Origin: Priapulus caudatus
Lineage: Eukaryota > Priapulida > Priapulimorpha > Priapulimorphida > Priapulidae
NCBI RefSeq assembly: GCF_000485595.1
Contig: NW_014577106.1
Coordinates: forward strand, 38,110-64,100
DNA length: 25,991 nucleotides
Reading direction: 5' to 3'
Shown: positions 6,885 through 18,190 of the stretch, one piece after another
How positions within the stretch are numbered: position 1 is the first letter of the stretch
Layout: every line of letters begins with the position of its first letter
Notes under the pieces: model-generated
Databases searched by the model: none
What the model saw: the letters and a program-made list of their open reading frames with translations, nothing else
Told to the model about the DNA's origin: nothing
Program-made: the position numbers and the translations under genes

Positions 6885-9800
6885 CTGGAAGAGTAACAGA
6901 TGTGTATATAGTATTGAGAAATAAGAAATTTATCAACTTCATTCAACAAATCAACGAACAACATTTTGGCATTGAAACATGCCTAAAAAGGAGGTTTGGC
7001 AGAGACAGCATCAAACCGTCAAAACAAATACCTTCCAAGCTCTTGTGTTCCTCCCTTAATGTGCATTGTCATTAATATATAACTTCAAGATTAATGATTT
7101 GACAACGAGACTTGCACTTCAAAGAGGGCACTTGGCAATGATATGGCAATAAAGCTGTGTAAACAGTCATCCTGCAAGTTTTCACATGTTAATCTCTAAA
7201 TAGTGTCCTTGACATTTTAATTTTTAACTATTTATGCTGTACCTGCTTTATTTCCTGCAGCAGGTGTTCATCTATGCTGTACTTGTCTTCCCAGCGCATT
7301 CCACTCATCTCGTTCTGCATGCGGATCTGTGACATCAGCTCATTCAGTCGACCCTAAATCATTGAGTAACACAATCGTTGCCAAATATGATCTCGTTGCG
7401 CCATCTATTGGGTAAATAATTTATAAGCGAACATTTGCAACATTCTGTAATTACCACCGTAACATTAAAATCTATTATCATTTTTATTATCGCTAGATTT
7501 ATTTATCTAATGATAGTATGTTGGTAAAAGTGACAAGATGAACTTGTAACCGACTCATATATTAAAGGGATAGTAAACTCTAGGATTTTACTGCATATAA
7601 CTGTATTTACTGTATAACAAATCGTCTATACCCACACACATTTGTTACCAGATACCTAATTTAATTGTCATAATTAATTACACATCAACGCTACGAAAAT
7701 TGAACGGCGCCATGACACCCGCGACCGTGCTGCCACCCTGAAAAAGTTGCGCATTTGCCAATTTATTTTGCACGTTACAGACCGAGGGCTAATCACAAAG
7801 GTGCAATTATATTCATACCTAAATGCTATTTAATCGAACGATGTTCATTTTTAGGACAAATTTATCCATAATATAACTGAGACTATATGTCGTTTATAAG
7901 ATATTACACTCCTTTTGCTTTGAAATAAATAAATAAGAAACACCCTCGGTCTGTAGCCCTTGGCTGGAAAGTGGTTTTGCGCAACTTATCAGATCGTGCG
8001 CTTTGAGTGACGCCACCGTCGTTGTAATCAAACTGTAATCGTTAGTTTTAAAACATTTTTTAATAATATTTCTAATGGTGATTAAACCATGAAACTTTTT
8101 ATGTAGTGTAATTTTAACCTAAAATAACTGAAAATAACCCTAGAACCTAGAGTAAACTATCCCTTTAAATACTATCTTATGTGGATCAAGTTTATATTTT
8201 TGTATGGTTAATTAACTAATTTTATATATTTGTATGGTTATACCAAACCCTGTGCAACAAGTAGCCTAATATTTTTTAACTAACATATTCAAAAATATTA
8301 GGTCGCACGTAACACAGGGTATGGCTGGTTAATTAGAAAATAACTATACAAAAATGTAAACTTTATCCTCATGAGATAGTAATGTTTGTAGCCTTACAAT
8401 ACAGGTGACACAGGGACTGACTGCAATGTAAATGAAGGTTTACCTTAAACTGTGTTGGTGCATTAAGTTCATTCTGTATAGCTTCCAACTGATCTCTAAG
8501 CTGCTCCTCATCCACCTGTATAGCATATCCTTGCTTTCTCGCTACTTCCTGCCTTATCATTACCTAAACAAAAATGAGTATTTGTTAATGATTTCACAAT
8601 CACTCTACTACTTGTTTGGACTCTCAGAGAACTATACTTTAAGAGACAAAATCTACAAATTTCTGATAACGTGCTTCCATTATAATTGATCATTTTAATT
8701 AATTATCACTATAATAAGTCAAACCAGTACAGAAATGGTTTCACTGTATACAACAGCTACTCACCGGAAATGCTAAAAACAAGCTTTATGGACAGGGGCC
8801 GGTTTCACGAAGTGTAATTAAGTCCTTAATCATGATTAAATCACTAATCATGATCAACTTCCCGTACTTAAATTGAAGTGACTGTTTCACGAAGCGTAAT
8901 TAACTTTAATCATGATTAAGTTAATCACAATATTTAATTCTACTCAGGAGCATGATTAAATCAACTAATCATAATTAGTTGCTAGTACTAGTAGTAGTAT
9001 GTAGGTAGTACTAGTAAATTATGTACGCTGCAGATTTTACAATTGGAAATTTTACTTCAATTTTTTCCCAAGGAAATTTAAATTATCTAAGATTAGCTGT
9101 ACTAATTTAGTCATTATAATTGCAAATTAATTCCTTTTCATGTATCGAATTTGCAGATACTTTTGGCGTTGTCCGCCATTTTGAATACAGTGTAATTCAT
9201 GTTTAAGTCGGCTAATTATGTGATTAGTTAAATATGTACTTAAATCGCTTCGTGAAACATTTTTAAGTATGATTAACTAATCATAATTACAGGAGGTTAA
9301 TTATGATTAGTGATTTAATCATAATTAAAGTTAATTACGCTTCGTAAAACCGGCCCCTGGTGTCTATAATATGAAGGTAGATTCATTGTAAATCTGCCAC
9401 TTTAGGATAACGTTAAGTGTCCTTCATAGACAGGTGACTGCTCTAGAGAGGTGTCCACTAATGCAAGTTTGAGTGCATATTTTCCTAGTTAAAATTATTT
9501 AAAATATATAGTAATGTATCTCAATACCTTCAGCAATCTATGGCTCAGCTCTAATAGTTTTCTTCTATATTGTTGTACTTTAGCCTGGGTGGTGGAATGA
9601 TTCCTCTGTAGTTCTGCTATATCTTGGGCTATCATCTATTTAGACATAAACCTAACATAAGTCATAGAAATAGCAAAATGTAAGTCATATTCACAAATAC
9701 AGAATTTTTTTTCACAATATCAATGTAATGATATCATGCATACAGGTTCTTTAGTATTAGATAGGCTACACTCTCACACGTATGAACTTCTCTTAATTAC

Positions 9801-12800
9801 CTAATCTAACAAAAATACTCGTGAAAAAAATTCATCACAAATTATTGGTCAATTGTTATGTAATTAGCTCAATATATGGAGTTAGATAATAACTGCTAAT
9901 ATCTTACTCCTGCATTATATCACAGCTAATTTTCAAACTAACTCTCAGATTATTTTTTGATGCATTTGCTTGAATTTTACTTTATCTTAATTCTTACAGA
10001 GAGTGCCTACATGAGTGAATGTGGTCACAATTTTCAGGAAGTCAATGGGGCTACTGCAGAGGCAAATAATAGAATCCGAGAATGAGGGGGTGTTACTTCT
10101 TTCTTTTATTTCTTTTCAGGGAGATTTGCTTCTGGACACTGATTAGTTTTGAACCCTGCATATTACACTGTAACATAGTCTATATCCATAATAATACTCC
10201 ACAATAATCTATAAAAGTATATCGTACATATTTAACCCAGTGAGAAATTGTGTGAGGTGTATATCATCGATCTCTAGAATGATTAATTAGCTAAAAATCA
10301 AAACCACTAAAATCTGCCGATGATCCGCGGAAGATTCTCATGCCTTGCAGATGGTGGCTGCATTTAGTTCCCTATTCCGATTTATGGTTCCCAAGTTTAC
10401 TATCATGAGCTTTATGCTGAAATTACATATCTTAGCCAAATGGCATTTCTTGATCTTAACCATGTTTGAGATTAAACAACTAAACTAACAACTTAACAAG
10501 TACTAAAAAAAAGCACAAACGGGTAGGAGAAAAAATACATTTAGATAATACTTACATCTAAACGTCCTTGGTGTAACTTTGTTTCCTGTTCCTGGAACTT
10601 CAGCCTTCTGTACAGTTCCGTGAAGCCAATCATTGGGACCGGTATCAATAATCCGGGATTGGGGTTGTCCAGCTTAGCCTGTTGCCATATCAGTGGATCA
10701 ATACCTGTTAATATAAGATGCACACTTGAAGATTCCAGTAAAACCTGCAGCAATCTAAGCTTTAGTTTTAGGAGGAAATGTAAGATACACATAAATTACA
10801 CATACAGTCAAAGATGTGTTAGCGGCCACCTATCCGTAAAAGTCACTTTCGTCGTGTCTCTCGACTGGCCACTATGCACAGGTTTGACTGCACACAGGTT
10901 ACGCATATGTACCTGCAGGAGGATTTTTCAGGTATTCAGCCAGCTGCTCCTTTGTAGGAGCTAACTTGGGAATGACAGTGTCTATGCCCATTCCTACAAG
11001 CTGAGTTCTGACCGTGTTTAGAAAGCTGAAGAGGTCCATTGCAGGAACACGCCGCGATGCCCCAGTGGCGGCTCTTTCTAGGACATACATCACGACTTCG
11101 CATCTGTTAAATAAATGCAGTGGTAGCTCTGAATAAAGTAGTATGCTGTAAGATAGACAAAGTAATGATGGAGTAATACCTGGTTACAAAACATCTCAGG
11201 TTGGATGGAGAAGAGAAGCCATGGGAGAAACATTCTAAGAGGATATTCATGTACTAGGATATAGATCATTGGTAGCGAGCTTGAAACACGAGATATGTCT
11301 ACTCCCAAATGCATAGCAACATTGACAACCTTTCTTCTCATATAGTGGAGGGGGTGCTCTTCTTACATGTCATGCAATGTCTAACACTGGTAGCAAAATG
11401 TAGGTTATAGTTTATTATGAGCGATGTGATGTTAAATAAGCTTGTATTGCTAAAATATTACCGAGACTAATGGAATTCTTACTTGTTATCTGGAATCGGC
11501 TTCACACCTTCAACGCAGACGGACAGAGTTGGTTTGCTACCCAGTAACCTGTATAAACTATCCACGAGCTGCTGCTGCTGCTGGATCACCTCTGTGTCTT
11601 TTTTGTTGATGATTAGCATGCAAAGACCTTCCTCATTTCTTCCTTCCGGTATCCGACTAAAGCCTATTGCCTACAGTTATAGAGAATTTTCAGGTATGTG
11701 ATCTCAAGAATCAAACATGCACACAATTTATGCATTGTGATCAGCAAATCAATACAAAATATAAAACAATGTCTCATGTGTGAATGCATAAAATTTCTGA
11801 ACAAATTAAGCAGAATTTTAAACATAAAGACTGCTACTAACCTTGAAACGACAGAAAATGTTATCCGGGGCAAAGGTGACAGGGGCAGCATTAGGTGCAT
11901 AGTAACCTTTCCCTGATCCCCAAAAGGCTTGCAGCTGGTTCCATTTGGCTAAGAGGGTATCTCTCTCATCTCCATACACAGTAGGTAATGACAGAGCAGT
12001 TGCCAAAGCAGCAAGGTTGTCAGACGTGTAAACTTGCTGATTAGCTATAAAAAGTAGACAAAACATAAAATAATGATATAGCAAGTCAGGTTTCTCAGTT
12101 ACTGCACAGGTATATTAAACAACATTATTTGCCAGGGTTTTAGGTAGGTCAGAGACAGGTCCGACTATCAGATCCATTCAAAATCCAAATACAGGTAAAA
12201 ATTCACAATCTGAAATTATATAACCAATTCCTGAATTTATGCCAGTTCAACACATATAGGATTTCACTATTATGTGAGACTTACTTCTAACAGCCTCAAG
12301 AACTTGTTATATATGAAAAAATTTCACAGCTATGCATGTTATGGTTCCATAATAAATCACGACAAAATTCCAAGTTTTTCATTACATATGCCTATATAAC
12401 TATTACTGTTTCCACTTAATTTTTCAACAGTTTTAGAGGAGAGATGTGCGAGATACAGTAAGCCTCTACCTACATAAGTAGTCTACGACCAACAACACTT
12501 TGATCCTGTCACAATTCCTGTCTACAATACCATATCACATAATATAGTATTTTACACATATTACTATGATATTAGTATTGTATTGCTGTACACAAACAAG
12601 TAAAACATCTGTAGCACATATATTATGTACTGTACATCATAAATAAAAATATTATATCTCTTATAATTTTATACAGCAAAGGTTTTTGAAAAGCAGCTGC
12701 ATATTCAGAAAAGCAAGATGTAACAAATAAAGGTTCCTTACACATTTTACCTGCTGTAGATCCAAATGCTGTGCTTGTACCAAGCCCAAACCCTGTTGGT

Positions 12801-13131
12801 GCACTGCCGAAATTTCCTGTTCCAAGACCAAATGCACCAGTGCCAGCTCCGAGAGTGCCAGTTCCACTGCCAAATAATCCCGTGCCTGCAGGCCCTGTAC
12901 TGCTGGTACCAAAAGTGCCAGTTGTTGTAGTTCCGAAACCACTAGTGCCCAATGTCCCAGTGGTGGTTGTTCCAAAACCACCAGTGCCAAATGTTGTAGC
13001 AAGACCAGTCGGTGTCCCAAAAGCCGAGGTAGCTGTTGTGCCGAAGAGTGGTGCCGTCGACGTGCCAAACGTTGGCGCAGTCGATGAGCCAAATGTTGGT
13101 GCTGCGGAGGAAGTGCCAAAGCCAGCAAAAC
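6765..13131 (-). CDS. nup54: Nucleoporin Nup54 (nine coding exons; initiator exon not identified)
   Basis: Exons in transcript order: 13131-12751, 12032-11842, 11670-11483, 11103-10913, 10704-10556, 9635-9528, 8563-8444, 7353-7243, 6884-6765. All introns are GT-AG and every junction keeps frame. They give 518 residues plus TAG, against about 507 in human Nup54. Order: an FG-repeat region (14 FG dipeptides); the conserved GDERDTLLAKWNQLQAFWG and NIFCRFK segments; an alpha/beta region with VLERAATGASRRVPA; NPPAGIDPLIWQQAKLDNP and PVPMIGF; then helical coiled-coil segments (RRKLLELSHRLLK, RKQGYAIQVDEEQL, ELNAPTQFKGRLNELMSQIR, GISHLISVIKDDMEDL). In other animals Nup54 joins Nup62 and Nup58 in the central-channel trimer that forms the FG permeability barrier and anchors through Nup93. 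The FG exon starts mid-codon with no in-frame ATG after the preceding TAA, so at least one 5' exon is required. Confidence 0.95.
7243..7353 (-). CDS. nup54: nup54 exon: GRLNELMSQIRMQ
   Basis: 37 codons: GRLNELMSQIRMQNEMSG, MRWEDKYSIDEHLLQEIKQ. This is the conserved segment before the C-terminal helix. Phase 0 at both ends. Confidence 0.93.
7566..8164. mobile_element. TTAA-flanked non-autonomous DNA transposon in a nup54 intron
   Basis: TTAA at 7562-7565 and 8165-8168 flank terminal inverted repeats starting AGGGATAGT.AACTCTAGG. The element is about 600 bp with no protein coding. Duplicated TTAA is the hallmark of piggyBac-type (also Kolobok) transposition. The right two thirds match 1-386, including the AAGAAACACCCTCGGT word. 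It lies between nup54 exons 8444 and 7353 without disturbing splice sites. Confidence 0.85.
8444..8563 (-). CDS. nup54: nup54 exon: coiled-coil segment 2
   Basis: 40 codons: VMIRQEVARKQGYAIQVDE, EQLRDQLEAIQNELNAPTQ, FK. RKxGYAIQxDEEQLRxQL is nearly invariant among animals. Phase 0 at both ends. Confidence 0.94.
8793..9359. mobile_element. MITE with CAGGGGCCGGTTTYACGAAG ends and nested second TIR pair
   Basis: The left end CAGGGGCCGGTTTCACGAAG and the right end (reverse-complemented CAGGGGCCGGTTTTACGAAG) bound a 567-bp element in the nup54 intron between 9528 and 8563. Inside, GTTTCACGAAGCGTAATTAA recurs at about 8884 and, inverted, at about 9240. Palindromic AATCATGATTA words are scattered through both halves. 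No open frame of note. The target duplication is not evident. Confidence 0.8.
9528..9635 (-). CDS. nup54: nup54 exon: coiled-coil segment 1
   Basis: 36 codons: MIAQDIAELQRNHSTTQAK, VQQYRRKLLELSHRLLK. Heptad-like hydrophobics fit the helical region that pairs with Nup62 and Nup58. Phase 0 at both ends. Confidence 0.92.
10556..10704 (-). CDS. nup54: nup54 exon: IDPLIWQQAKLDNP
   Basis: Encodes IDPLIWQQAKLDNPNPG, LLIPVPMIGFTELYRRL and KFQEQETKLHQGRLD, matching the conserved link from the alpha/beta region into the first helix. It ends in phase 0 at GTAAGTATT. Confidence 0.93.
10913..11103 (-). CDS. nup54: nup54 exon: ASRRVPA to NPPAG
   Basis: Encodes CEVVMYVLERAATGASRRV, PAMDLFSFLNTVRTQL and EQLAEYLKNPPAG. 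The NPPAG/IDP motif is split across the next junction (G|GT), exactly filling a Gly codon. Confidence 0.93.
11483..11670 (-). CDS. nup54: nup54 exon: alpha/beta region with polyGln
   Basis: Encodes AIGFSRIPEGRNEEGLCML, INKKDTEVI, a QQQQQ tract (a short CAG run at about 11567-11581), LVDSLYRLLG and VEGVKPIPDN. Human Nup54 also has a QQQQ followed by LVESLH here. It ends with two bases of a codon at GTAAGA. Confidence 0.93.
11842..12032 (-). CDS. nup54: nup54 exon: GDERD / LLAKWNQLQAFWG segment
   Basis: The acceptor CAGCAAG is chosen, not the CAG three bases earlier, because only it restores phase. The exon encodes VYTSDNLAALATALSLPTV, the hallmark GDERD..KWNQLQAFWG stretch, GKGYYAPN and NIFCRFK. 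It ends in phase 0 at donor GTTAGT. Confidence 0.95.
12751..13131 (-). CDS. nup54: nup54 FG-repeat exon
   Basis: The acceptor GTCGACAG precedes GTTTTGCTGG and the donor GTAAAATGTG follows at 12750. There are fourteen FG dipeptides spaced by Thr/Ser/Gly/Ala/Pro linkers (TFGTS, GFGTTTTGT). The linkers have almost no charge, typical of a cohesive FG domain. GC-rich repetitive codons create long false frames on both strands. It begins with two bases of a codon and ends with one. Confidence 0.93.
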
Positions 13132-14160
13132 CTGTCGACACCACGTGAGCAAGCAAATTTACTGATTATGCAACAACAATCAAACTCGATCCCTTATTAT
13201 AGAACCACAGTGTGAATCAGTGCGCTTGTCATTAAATTTTTATGTGGGTTTCCTAGGCAATTTAATTTACAATTACACTGCGTACCCATTTAATGTTTCA
13301 CTGTAATGCTCTATACATGTAACTTGTAAGTTATAACATTTTAGAGTAAGGTAATTACGCCAGTGTCGTACATGGAGTGATTTTATGCTCCATCTTTTTG
13401 AGTTTGTGCACTTGACACTGACAGAGTCAGAGACATGCAAGCAGCTATGCATGATTCAGTCAAATTTGTGTTGTAAAGCAGTATTTGAACGGCACTTATG
13501 CGGTGTTATTATTGCATTGGCGCTGATTGGGCAATAGAATAGGGAACATTACGACTAGTAGTAAATACTAAATACAATTTATGCATTTTTTACTTTTTTT
13601 TTCATAATTTAAACGGTTAATCTAAACTATCCTTAATCAATCACCAATGATCCAAGTGCCTGTGCCTGTGCCGTGGCTCACATTTAGATACAATAATGTA
13701 ACCCAACAAGAGTAGGGTTACAACGCGAGCCTATTCTTTTCTTTGGAGGAGCTCTGAGTGATTCACTCAAGGGGACAGGGTGGTTTTACGGTGTGTTTTT
13801 CGAGACTAGAACTTCCAAACTGGGTTTATTCTAAACACGAACCTTTCTCCGCTATCCTGGGACTTACTATGTATCACAATACTTTGTATTAAACTAATAT
13901 AACCTGTTACAAAATTTCGAAGCGACGAGCGCTGAAGGGGTCGTGGTCGTATCAGGTACTACAATCTACATATATATGTACACGAGGTACATGCAGGGTT
14001 CTGCCCACGGTGGGCGGCGGTGGGCGGGTGTGCCTGGCACTCGCAGTTGCCACCCGGCACTATATATCTCCGCCCGGCACTAATTTTCTGATATTTAAAA
14101 AAAAGAAAAGAAAAAAAGTCTGATATATGAGCTTTTTATTGCTCAGAATGCAGGAAATTA

Positions 14161-14452
14161 AGCACTACTGTCATTTCATTTTGAAACGAAGTGGCGTGCG
14201 CACGCGTGACGTTACCGGATATGTACGCATAACACATGGCAGCTATGGTGCATGTATTATTCACGGGGGTGATTGGGTGAACTCGCGCTGATGTGGCAGT
14301 TACTCACGTTGCCAAGCAACATCAGCGCGAGTTCACCCCATCACCCCCGTGAATAATACATGCACCATAGCTGCCATGTGTTTTGCGTACATATCCGGTA
14401 ACGTCACGCGTGCGCACGCCACTTCGTTTCAAAATGAAATGACAGTAGTGCT
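14161..14452. mobile_element. Tc1/mariner-type foldback MITE with TA flanks
   Basis: Arms of about 130 bp (AGCACTACTGTCATTTCATT on the left; inverted on the right) enclose a roughly 25-bp centre. TA is present immediately outside both ends (14159-14160 and 14453-14454), as expected for TA-targeting elements. The arms are nearly identical, so insertion or arm homogenisation is recent. No transposase. Confidence 0.85.
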
Positions 14453-14455
14453 TAC

Positions 14456-14528
14456 TTTGTGGAATAAAAGGACAAATACATCGTGTAAAGTTGTTGAAAG
14501 TGTTCAAAAAGATAGGTGAGATGTCCAT
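14456..14528 (-). CDS. Possible nup54 initiator exon (weak)
   Basis: TAAATGG gives a good initiation context. The frame MDISPIFLNTFNNF ends with one base before GTAAGCAC, the phase required by the FG exon. Against it: the peptide is not FG-like, and the donor overlaps the end of the adjacent MITE, so the splice site would be transposon-made. Confidence 0.2.
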
Positions 14529-14963
14529 TTAGATAAATAAGTGTTAAAAAGGCCCGATAACTTTGCGTTTTACGATCCATTTTTCATGGGGACAGGTGGT
14601 AACAGGTTGCAGTTGGTATTTCCAGCCGACAATGTACTATAGCCCTGCGGCAGTTAATCGAACGCGGCTATATTACATACTAGAGCAGACTAACTAGTCC
14701 ATGCGGCAGTACTCCCATAAGTACTAATATAGCTACTATAACACACACGCACGACCTTATTTATAGATATGCATAAACGAAAACATAATTTAACGAATAG
14801 ACTGCTTACCAAATATGGAGCTGCGGATGTCGAGGAGAATACAAATGAGATGAACCACCCATCCAAACCACCGCCAAAACAGCCATTTCAGCGCTTTTAT
14901 TTACATACGCCCTTCTAATAATCTACTCTTTAGCATCCTCGAGAAAGGTGCGATGCATGCGTC

Positions 14964-16740
14964 CTACTAAACAGCGAAAGCTGCACTAAACAGCGAAATG
15001 TGCAGAATGTCGCGGAATGGGTCAAGGAATTGCATAATTGCCGAATTGCAGAAATGGTGGCGCAAAGGCAGAATGCTGCAAATGTGTACTAATACAGCGA
15101 AACTACTAAACACCAGCAATTCTTACTAAACACGCGAATGTGCTACTAAAACAGCGGAGAGGTGCGCGAAGGTAGAATCCAATGTGGCCATAATAGACTG
15201 CCGCCTCATGTATCAAAAGTGTAAAAAAATATTATTACTAAACAGCGAATTGCTACGACAACATGAAATGTGTACTAAACAGGGCCGAAGTGCGCGCAAT
15301 CAATGTAAAATGTGGCCAATGTGCATCCAAATAACTGCCCAATCTATCACAAAGGCTGCTTAAAAAATATGATACTAAACAGCGAATTGCTACTAAACAG
15401 CCGGGAAATGTGCATGGCGTTAAGAAGTGGACGTTTTTGCATCAATAACATGCCGCAATTATCAAAATGTGTAAAAAATAATATACTAAACATCCGCAAT
15501 GTGCTACTTAACACCGAAATTTGCTACTAACACAGCGAAGGCGCAGAATAGGAAGAAATGTGGCGTCAATTTCATCAATAACTTCCGCCAATTGTATCCA
15601 AAGCGTGTAAAAAAATTATACTAAACACGAAACTCTACTAAACAGCAAAGGCCTACTAAAACAGCGGAAATGTGCATCAATAAGCTGCCGCAATCAACTC
15701 AAAATGATCAAAAAAAATTACTAAACACGGAATTGCCTACTAATAACAGCAAATGCTGTACTAAACATCGGAATTTTGTGCGCAGAATAGGTAAGAATGT
15801 ATCCAATGGCATCAATAACTGCCCGCAAAGATCCAAAATGCTGCAAAAAAATATTAACTAAACAGCGAATGCTACTAAATCAGAAATTGCTACTAAACAG
15901 CGGAAGGCATTAATAACTGCAGCAAGGTATCGAATAATGCTTAAAAATATTATACTTAAACAGCCGAAATTGCCTACTTAAACAGCGGAAACTCTGCTAC
16001 TAAACAGGCGGGAATGCCATCAATTAACTGCCGCAAATCAAAATATGTGTAAAAAATTAATTATACTAAACATCGAATGTGCTACTAAACACGCGAATTG
16101 GACAAACACAATGTGCGCAGAAAGGCTATAAGAATGTGGCGCAATTCATCCAACAATAACTGCCAATGTATCCCAAATTGTAAAAAATATAGTATACTAT
16201 AACAGCGAAATGTGCTACTAAACAGCCGAAATAGTGCCACAAACACGAATGTTCACTCAAAACTGCCGCAAGTATCAAAATGTGTAACTAAATGTTATAC
16301 TAAACATGCGGAATGTGCCGGCAAGTTAAGAAGTTCGCTGCACTATAAAAAATATACTATAACAGCGAAATGTGGTACTAAACAGCGGAAATGTGCGCAG
16401 AAATATGTAAGAATGTGGCCAGTGCATCAAACTGCCGCTAAGGTATCAAAAATGTGTAAAAAATATTATACTAATATACACGAAAGTTCTACTAAACAGC
16501 CGAAAGTGCTACTAAAGAGGGAATGCTGCATCAAATAAAACTGCCGCAAGTATCAAAAGTGCATAAAAAAATATTACTAACAGCGAAATGTCTACTGAAA
16601 CAGCCGAAATGGCTACTAAACAGCGAAGTGCGCGAATGTGAAGAATGGTGCGCAAGTGCATCAATTAACTGCCCAATGTATCAAAGCTTGTATAAAAATT
16701 TAATACTAAACAGATGAATGTGCCGAATGTGCTAAGAAAT
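14964..16740 (+). repeat. Satellite A array, block 1 (about 110-140-bp unit)
   Basis: Tandem degenerate copies carry, in order, TACTAAACAGCGAAATGTG (often twice), GCGCAGAATGTAAGAATGTG, GCATCAATAACTGCCGC and ATCAAAATGTGTAAAAAAT. Successive AAAAAAT tracts near 15222, 15361, 15471, 15608, 15843, 15942 and 16050 average about 120 bp apart. Copies differ mostly by one-base insertions and deletions. No coding. Confidence 0.9.
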
Positions 16741-17045
16741 GTGTGGCCAATTGGCCACGATACGTGCGTGCGCCGCGTGCGCCGTAACACGCGTGCCGTG
16801 CGCTTCTGTGCATAGTACACGTCCGTGCGTGCGTGCTGCTTTGGATGTCACACGTGCGCGCGTGCGACCGCATCATGCATCAACACATGCATGCGTCGGC
16901 TTGGCGCTTGCCCGTGCACGCAACGTCCGCTGCGTGCGTCCGTGGAGCGCTGCGTGGCCACACACATGCGGGTGCGTGGACGTAGACGTCGCTGCTTTCC
17001 ACGTACACTCGCCGTGCCGTGCGCGCGCGGCTCCTCCGTGTTGTT
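16741..17045 (+). repeat. GC-rich CGTGCG block B1
   Basis: A roughly 300-bp block of degenerate CGTGCGTGCG, ACGTACAC and CCGTGCG words interrupts satellite A and contrasts sharply with its AT-rich surroundings. Open frames rich in Arg, Cys and His come from base composition. Confidence 0.8.
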
Positions 17046-17847
17046 AAAAAATGGCTAAACAATGTTATACTAAACACGCGAATGTGCTACTACAACAGCA
17101 AATGCTACTAACAGCGAATGTGCGCGGAATGGGTATAAGATATTGGCGCAAGCCCTGCATCAATAACTCCCGCCCAATGTATCAAAATGTGCTAAAAATA
17201 TTTACTAAACATCCGATGCTACTAAACAGCAATTTCTAAACACGAGGCGCGAATAGGTAAGATGTGCTCAATGGCGCATCAATAACTCCCGCCATGTATC
17301 AAAATGGTAAAAAAAATATATACTAAACAGGCGAAATCTGCTACTAAACACGGAAGTTCCTACAAACAGCGAAGTGCCATGGGTAAAAGTGGCCGCAATG
17401 TGCACAATAACCCGCGAAGTATCAAAAAGTGGTAAAAAAAATTAACTAACATCGGAATTGCTAGCTAAAACAGCGAAATGGTAAAACAGCGAAGTGCGCA
17501 GAAATAGCGAAAATTGCGCAAGGCATCAATAACTGCCGCAATGTACAACAATGTAAAAATATATATACTAAAACAGCGAAATGTGCTACAAACGGCGAAA
17601 TGTGCCGACTAAAGAAGCTGAATTTGCATCAATACGCTAGCCGCAATGGTATCAAAATGGAAAAATATTATAACTAAACAGCCCGAAATGTGCTACTAAT
17701 ACAGCGAAATGTCTACTAAACAGCCGGCAATGTCCGGAAGGTAAGAATGGGCGCAATGGCACAATAATCTCCTCCAAAGTATCAAATATGTGTAAAAAAA
17801 TGTTATACTAAACATCGGAATGGTGCGCGAATGTTAAGAATGCGTGG
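17046..17847 (+). repeat. Satellite A array, block 2
   Basis: Same unit and orientation as 14964-16740, about seven copies, with AAAAAAT tracts near 17192, 17310, 17430 and 17790. Confidence 0.88.
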
Positions 17848-18190
17848 TGCTGCACGTATAACGTGCCGTGCCGTGCGTGACGTACACGTCGTGCGTGCGG
17901 TGCGTTCAAGTATCACGGGCGCTGCTGCGGGCGTGGTGCTTGATGTACACGTGCGCGCTGGGCGACCGCATATGTCACGTACACATGCGTGGCATGCGGC
18001 GTGTTGGTGCACGTAACGTGCGTGCGTGCGTGCGTCGGCGGCCACGTACACATGCGCTGTCCGGCTGTCACTAGACTGCTTGCGTCGGCACGTAGAGCGT
18101 GCTGAACGCGTGGCACGACACTGCGGCAGAGTGGTGGCGTGCTGTCACTACCACGGCGGTGCTGCCGCGCGTCGTGCGTCCTGTGTCTGC
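17848..18190 (+). repeat. GC-rich CGTGCG block B2
   Basis: A second block of the B type (GTGCGTGCGTGCGTCGG, CACGTACACATGCG), again between satellite A copies. Confidence 0.8.

Larger units (their letters stand above)
13132..14963. other. Upstream region of nup54, with a foldback MITE
   Basis: It must contain, or lead to, the nup54 5' exon. Two candidates were seen on the minus strand: 14528-14456 (ATG, 24 codons plus one base, donor GTAAGCAC, the right phase for the FG exon, but not FG-like) and a likely non-coding exon ending at 14810 with donor GTAAGC. Neither is proven. The rest is non-coding. Confidence 0.35.

Noticed and set aside
12661-13152. 163-codon minus frame and 125-codon plus frame over the FG exon
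   Set aside because: Shadows of the repetitive nup54 FG exon. The true frame is fixed by its FG repeats and by phase with eight further exons.
14810-14890. Minus-strand frame MAVLAVVWMGG ending at donor GTAAGC as nup54 exon 1
   Set aside because: It ends in the wrong phase for the FG exon; at most a non-coding leader exon.
16741-17045. CpG-island promoter
   Set aside because: The CpG richness comes from CGTGCG repeat units inside a satellite, with no gene start beside it.
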